Of a stretch of 38,095 nt of DNA, positions 34,595 to 38,095 are shown piece after piece (position 1 is the first letter of the stretch; the number at the start of each line of letters is the position of its first letter). The stretch spans positions 1 through 38,095 of the forward strand of contig NZ_RQYH01000021.1 of assembly GCF_003860215.1 (NCBI RefSeq), written 5' to 3'. This stretch comes from Desulfovibrio sp. OH1186_COT-070. Lineage in GTDB: Bacteria > Desulfobacterota > Desulfovibrionia > Desulfovibrionales > Desulfovibrionaceae. Both the position numbers and the translations under genes were made by a program. The notes below the pieces were generated by a model. The model ran no database searches. It was not told where the DNA came from and worked only from the letters and a program-made list of their open reading frames with translations.

Positions 34595-37576
34595 GTGGGC
34601 GCGCGAGGGAGCAAGCTGTATTTTGACAGTCAGGACTGGGACATCCTTGTCCTTGTCAATCGTATTCTGGAGTCGGACAACAGGCGTTCCGACGCCCATT
34701 TGTTCGATCCCGGCCTGCACCCCCACGGCATCAAGGAACTGGTGGCCTCTCCGGTTGCGCGCATGGCCTATGCTGTCATCAACCTGCTGCGCAATCTTCA
34801 GGCAGGCCGCACCCAGGCCCGTGACCGTCTGCTGGCTCTGGAAATCCTGTACGACGAGGTGCTCAACAGCGCCCATTCCGCCTTGCGGCGCAATACGGCG
34901 CGCGCACTCATGCAGATCATGAAAAGCATGGTGCGCGCCCATGGCGACCAGAGGGAGCAACTCAAGCTGGCCCACGATTTCCGGCGCACCGTGCAGGGGA
35001 CCCCGCGCGTGGTGCGGCGCATGCTGGCCCGTTACCATCTGCCGGAAATGCCCGAAAGCTGGAATCAGATGGCCTTTGACGACCATGTGTACGATGCCAA
35101 CACCAAGGGCCGCAAAACCCCCACGCATCTGATCATGGACGCCTGGATCAAGGGCTTGCGCACGATTACCGTGGCCTACGAATATTGGGTGCCGCCGGAG
35201 GCCGCGCGCGAAATTCTGCGTGCGGCGGAAATCACGGGCATTGAGGTGCGCATCGGCCTGGAATTTTACATGCCGTTTTATAACCGCTTCATCAGCCTGC
35301 TCTGGATTCCGCGCGGCTTCAGTTCCGGCGAGGATTTTCTGGAGTTTCTGCACACGCCCAAAATGACCAGAATGGTCAAGCTCGGGCGCGAGGTGCTGCG
35401 CTGGCGACGCGAGAGGGTGCTTGCCTGCCTTGCCGCATGGAACGCCGGGCAACGTCTGGAACTGGAGGCCGCCTGGGAGGTGCCCGTTCCGGAACTGACC
35501 CCCGAAGCTTTTCTGCGCTTTGTGGGCCGTGGGCAGGCTTCGGCCGCCCATCTGGCCGAAGCCCTGCGCAACCATTTGCTGCCCGCCATGCGGGAGCGCG
35601 CGGCGCTGCTCAAGGGGCGCGATGACGAGCAGTCCAGGGCGGAACTGGCCGAAATGGAGAATCTGGGCACGGAATACATCACTTCTGTCTGGCTTTCTCC
35701 CGAAAGCTGTCCGGAAATGCCGGACGTGGGCCGCCCCTGCGCACATTCCCAACTGCCCCGCCTTTTGCGCTTTTCTGTGGAAGAACTGAGCCGCGAACTC
35801 ATGGACCTCAATCCCGGTTACCGTTTGGTGCTGGGCACCAAGGGCCTGAGCGTGGAGGATGTGGCTGAACTTCTGTGGGACAGCCGCGGCGTCATCAGTC
35901 ATCTGGAAATTTTCAATATGAAGGGCTGGGCAGAAGGGAAACAGGCGAACATCAAAAAAATCAATGAGTTCCAACAGGCGCTCAATGCGGGACTTGGCCC
36001 GCGCGTCAAGCAGATGATCCGCCAGATGATGCACGGGCTGCGCACCCACGACGAAGCCCGCGCCGAAAAATTCAAGAACATTCTGCACAACGTGCCCAAG
36101 CTGTGGGAGCATTATCGCCACAAGCCGCTGGGGTCACGTCTGGGCACCAGTTCGGCCAGCAAGATTTCGTACGGCATGGGCTTTGTGCTCAAGGAAACCA
36201 TGCCGGATCGGAGCAGAAAAGCCTATGCCAGACACGGGAATCTGGTGGACATCCCTGTGTATCTGCCTGTGGAGGAGTGCGTCTGCTACCGCGAGCCGCG
36301 CAATCCTTCGGGCTGGCAGCGCGTGCAGTCCTTTTTTCGCTGGCTGCCCGGTTGCAGGCATTTGGGCATGGAAAGGCACAAAAGCTGGAAAACCTCCAGC
36401 CAGGACGTCCGCGTGACAGACATGGGCAATGTGGTCAACCTGGGCGGGTTGACCCAGTCCACAGACAATGGCCTGCAAAAAACTTCGCCGGAGCCGGAAA
36501 AAAGCTCTCTGGGCCTTGCGTACCTGAACAGCTCCATCAGCAACTGTCTCAAGATTCTGCTGGGGTTTTTCCCGGCCTTTTTCTCCTTCGTGTACACGCA
36601 GGAATGGTGGGTGCTGGCCTGGTTCGGCACGTTCATCTGGTTCGGCATTACCGGTGTGCGCAATGTGGTGCAGATGGTTGTGGCCGCCAAGGGGGCCACG
36701 CGCGATACTCTTGTGCACTGGCGGGATCAGATCAACGTCAACAGGCTCTGCGATTCGCTCATGTACACGGGCATTTCCATCCTGCTGCTGGAAGTGTTTG
36801 TGCGCGTGATGCTGCTGGAAAGGGGGATGGGTTTCACCATAGCTGAAGATCCTCTCATCGTTTTCAGCGTACTCAATATTGTCAACGGGTTCTATATCTG
36901 GGGGCACAACCTGTTCCGAGGCTTCCCCAGGGAGGCGGCCATCGGAAACCTGTTCCGGAGCGTTTTGGCCATTCCCATCGCGTCCCTGTATAATTTTGCG
37001 CTTTTCCACGGCATTCTGCTGCTGGGGGTTGCCGATCCACGTATGTATCTGGTGCCCAGCGCTGCAGTCATATCCAAAATGGCTTCGGATACGGTGGCGG
37101 CCCTCATCGAAGGCTATGCCGACAGCCAGGTGAATCTGCGCATGCGCCGCTGGGATTACAGGAGCAAACTTGCCGATCTGTTTGACTGTTATACCCGCCT
37201 GGAACTGCTTTTTCCCGACGAGGACGCGCTGGCCAAGCTGGCGCGGCCCGGCGGCCTTGACGACAGTTGCGGCGCACAGTGCAAGGAACTGGAGCAGGCC
37301 TTCATCATCAATGCGCTGGATCTCATGTACATCTGGTTTTACCAGCCCCGCGCGCAGGAGGCCTTTCGCCAGATTGTGCGGGCCATGCCCGAAGCGGAGC
37401 GCACGGTGCTGATTCTCTCGCAATTGGTGCTCACGCGGGAGCGGGAAATCAGCCAAATGTTTGTGGACGGCCTGCTGGGGCGCAATTTCTCGCGCCCGCT
37501 GGCCTTCTATCTGGAAAAGCGCAAAGACTATCTGCGCCGCCTGGCCCGCCTGTGCCGGACGGGAAAAAACGCGTAG
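34595..37576 (+). CDS. large membrane protein with degenerate PHP-like domain
   Basis: A 993-residue protein. Residues about 160-440 follow the order of TrpH-type PHP phosphoesterases: FDDHVYD (161-167, for DxHxH), TPTHLI, ITVAYEY (for IAITDHD), GIEVRIGLEF (215-224), a WRRERVLACLAAWNAG helix, ASAAHLAEAL (for GRPHIARAL) and RGVISHLEIF (for GGVAVLAHPG). Several metal ligands are changed: the second His is Tyr166 and the DHD triad is Tyr-Glu-Tyr, while Asp162, His164, Glu223, His319 and His436 remain. The C-terminal part has about six membrane spans between 645 and 835, then a soluble tail. Start: the GTG at 34595 has AAGGAG 5 bases upstream; a GTG at 34547 lacks one. The PHP relationship is my inference. 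Confidence 0.85.
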   Translation: MGARGSKLYFDSQDWDILVLVNRILESDNRRSDAHLFDPGLHPHGIKELVASPVARMAYAVINLLRNLQAGRTQARDRLLALEILYDEVLNSAHSALRRNTARALMQIMKSMVRAHGDQREQLKLAHDFRRTVQGTPRVVRRMLARYHLPEMPESWNQMAFDDHVYDANTKGRKTPTHLIMDAWIKGLRTITVAYEYWVPPEAAREILRAAEITGIEVRIGLEFYMPFYNRFISLLWIPRGFSSGEDFLEFLHTPKMTRMVKLGREVLRWRRERVLACLAAWNAGQRLELEAAWEVPVPELTPEAFLRFVGRGQASAAHLAEALRNHLLPAMRERAALLKGRDDEQSRAELAEMENLGTEYITSVWLSPESCPEMPDVGRPCAHSQLPRLLRFSVEELSRELMDLNPGYRLVLGTKGLSVEDVAELLWDSRGVISHLEIFNMKGWAEGKQANIKKINEFQQALNAGLGPRVKQMIRQMMHGLRTHDEARAEKFKNILHNVPKLWEHYRHKPLGSRLGTSSASKISYGMGFVLKETMPDRSRKAYARHGNLVDIPVYLPVEECVCYREPRNPSGWQRVQSFFRWLPGCRHLGMERHKSWKTSSQDVRVTDMGNVVNLGGLTQSTDNGLQKTSPEPEKSSLGLAYLNSSISNCLKILLGFFPAFFSFVYTQEWWVLAWFGTFIWFGITGVRNVVQMVVAAKGATRDTLVHWRDQINVNRLCDSLMYTGISILLLEVFVRVMLLERGMGFTIAEDPLIVFSVLNIVNGFYIWGHNLFRGFPREAAIGNLFRSVLAIPIASLYNFALFHGILLLGVADPRMYLVPSAAVISKMASDTVAALIEGYADSQVNLRMRRWDYRSKLADLFDCYTRLELLFPDEDALAKLARPGGLDDSCGAQCKELEQAFIINALDLMYIWFYQPRAQEAFRQIVRAMPEAERTVLILSQLVLTREREISQMFVDGLLGRNFSRPLAFYLEKRKDYLRRLARLCRTGKNA

Positions 37577-37652
37577 GGCTTGCCTGCCGCTGTTCATGAC
37601 AAGGCGCACTACGCCGTGCCCCGGTGTCACATACCATCACAAAGGGAATTGC

Positions 37653-37982
37653 ATGAAGGCCACTCTCTCCTGCTTCAAGGCATACGACATTCGCGGGCGC
37701 GTGCCCGAGGATGTGAACGCCCCTCTGGCCTGCGCTCTGGGTAAGGCCATGACAGAGGTATGCGGAGCGAAGCGGGTGGTGTTGGGGCGGGATGCGCGCC
37801 TTTCCGGCCCGGAACTGCGCGATGCCCTTGCAGCTGGTTTGGCTCACGGGGGCGCGCAGGTAACGGATATTGGCCTTTGCGGCACGGAAGAAATACTGGC
37901 GGTTGCTACAACTCGGGCTTTGTGCCTGATGACAATGAATGCCCAACATGGGGCGGTGGCATCACACCGGCCATGCAACTGA
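37653..37982 (+). pseudogene. manB: phosphomannomutase/phosphoglucomutase, truncated N-terminal fragment
   Basis: Residues 1-81 match the start of ManB/AlgC-type alpha-D-phosphohexomutases (SCFKAYDIRGRVPED, VVLGRDARLSGPELRDALAAGL, DIGLCGTEEI). Homology stops at about 37895, before the active-site phosphoserine loop TASHNP. The same frame then reads poorly conserved residues to a stop at 37980. The enzyme is normally about 450 residues, so three quarters is missing. The right IS copy begins only 17 bases later. A decayed active-site loop (ASHRP at 103-107) is one reading; a junction with the 3' end of another gene in the second frame (ending 37996) is the other. It has AAGG upstream. Confidence 0.8.
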
Positions 37983-37999
37983 AATGGTCGGTATAGACT

Positions 38000-38095
38000 C
38001 TAGATAGTGTCGTCAAACTATGAATAGTATGATAACACCTCTTCCTGCATGACAGGAGAAGCTATGCGCGCACATCGACGACACGATATTTGTGA
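38000..38095 (+). mobile_element. IS5-family insertion sequence, 5' end (right copy, partial)
   Basis: Starts with CTAG and matches the reverse complement of 16-111 with one mismatch (G38012). It contains the leader with AGGAG and the beginning of the transposase gene. It lies directly after the broken manB gene. The rest of the element is outside the window. Confidence 0.8.
38064..38095 (+). CDS. IS5-family transposase, N-terminal fragment (runs off window)
   Basis: The first ten codons, reading MRAHRRHDIC, are present and identical to the left copy. The start is fixed by AGGAG upstream. The gene points out of the window. Confidence 0.65.
   Translation, partial: MRAHRRHDIC

Noticed and set aside
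33143..36121. A 992-codon open frame on the minus strand.
   Set aside because: It lies opposite the Yip1, lipoprotein and PHP-like genes, is rich in His, Gln and Gly as expected for an antisense frame of GC-rich DNA, and has no recognisable domain.
1..38095. tRNA, rRNA, CRISPR array, prophage or plasmid origin.
   Set aside because: No tRNA-like cloverleaf with TTCGA loop, no direct-repeat array and no phage or replication genes were found by reading both strands.

Overview
The window looks like an assembled chromosomal segment from a Desulfovibrio-type sulfate reducer (Desulfovibrionaceae). The main support is a dissimilatory-type ATP sulfurylase (sat), a nickel/cobalt ECF transporter with NikK and NikL parts, mostly GC-rich coding sequence, and protein families typical of that group. 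No rRNA, tRNA or CRISPR array was seen. The genus is inferred, not proven.

Both ends carry the same 5' end of one IS5-family insertion sequence, in opposite orientation. Their transposase genes point outward and run off the window, so the segment is bounded by two inverted IS copies.

Layout, left to right. 1-111: IS end. 112-881: gene-poor stretch with a perfect 36-bp palindrome and the sat terminator. 882-2153: sat. 2322-5710: an AT-richer island holding an AraC-type regulator, a divergent short-chain dehydrogenase and a membrane-anchored metallo-beta-lactamase-fold protein broken by a frameshift. 5852-9457 (minus): mnmA and a polar amino acid ABC importer. 9658-16690 (minus): a five-gene run of NYN nuclease-like protein, two tandem periplasmic binding proteins without a transporter, a hybrid histidine kinase, and a DUF2207 membrane protein coupled to the kinase by overlapping stop and start codons. 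16878-18209: O-antigen ligase-like protein. 18232-22447: thyX (minus), trpB and uvrC (plus). 22456-23874 (minus): a histidine acid phosphatase homologue lacking its catalytic residues. 24075-25675: short argA and argF. 25702-30342 (minus): a RluA-type pseudouridine synthase and nikKMLQO. 30508-30963 (minus): small exported protein. 31161-33490: cinA and a Yip1-domain zinc-ribbon membrane protein. 33653-37576: a lipoprotein and a 993-residue membrane protein whose N-terminal half resembles a degenerate PHP domain. 37653-37982: truncated manB, then the right IS end.

How the genes fit together: most are housekeeping genes (sulfate activation, tRNA thiolation, arginine, tryptophan and thymidylate synthesis, DNA repair, metal uptake). 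The less ordinary parts are the kinase/binding-protein operon, which resembles TorT-TorS signalling in layout; the apparent pseudophosphatase; the PHP-like membrane protein with its lipoprotein neighbour; and the AraC/SDR/metallohydrolase island, which looks acquired and is decaying.
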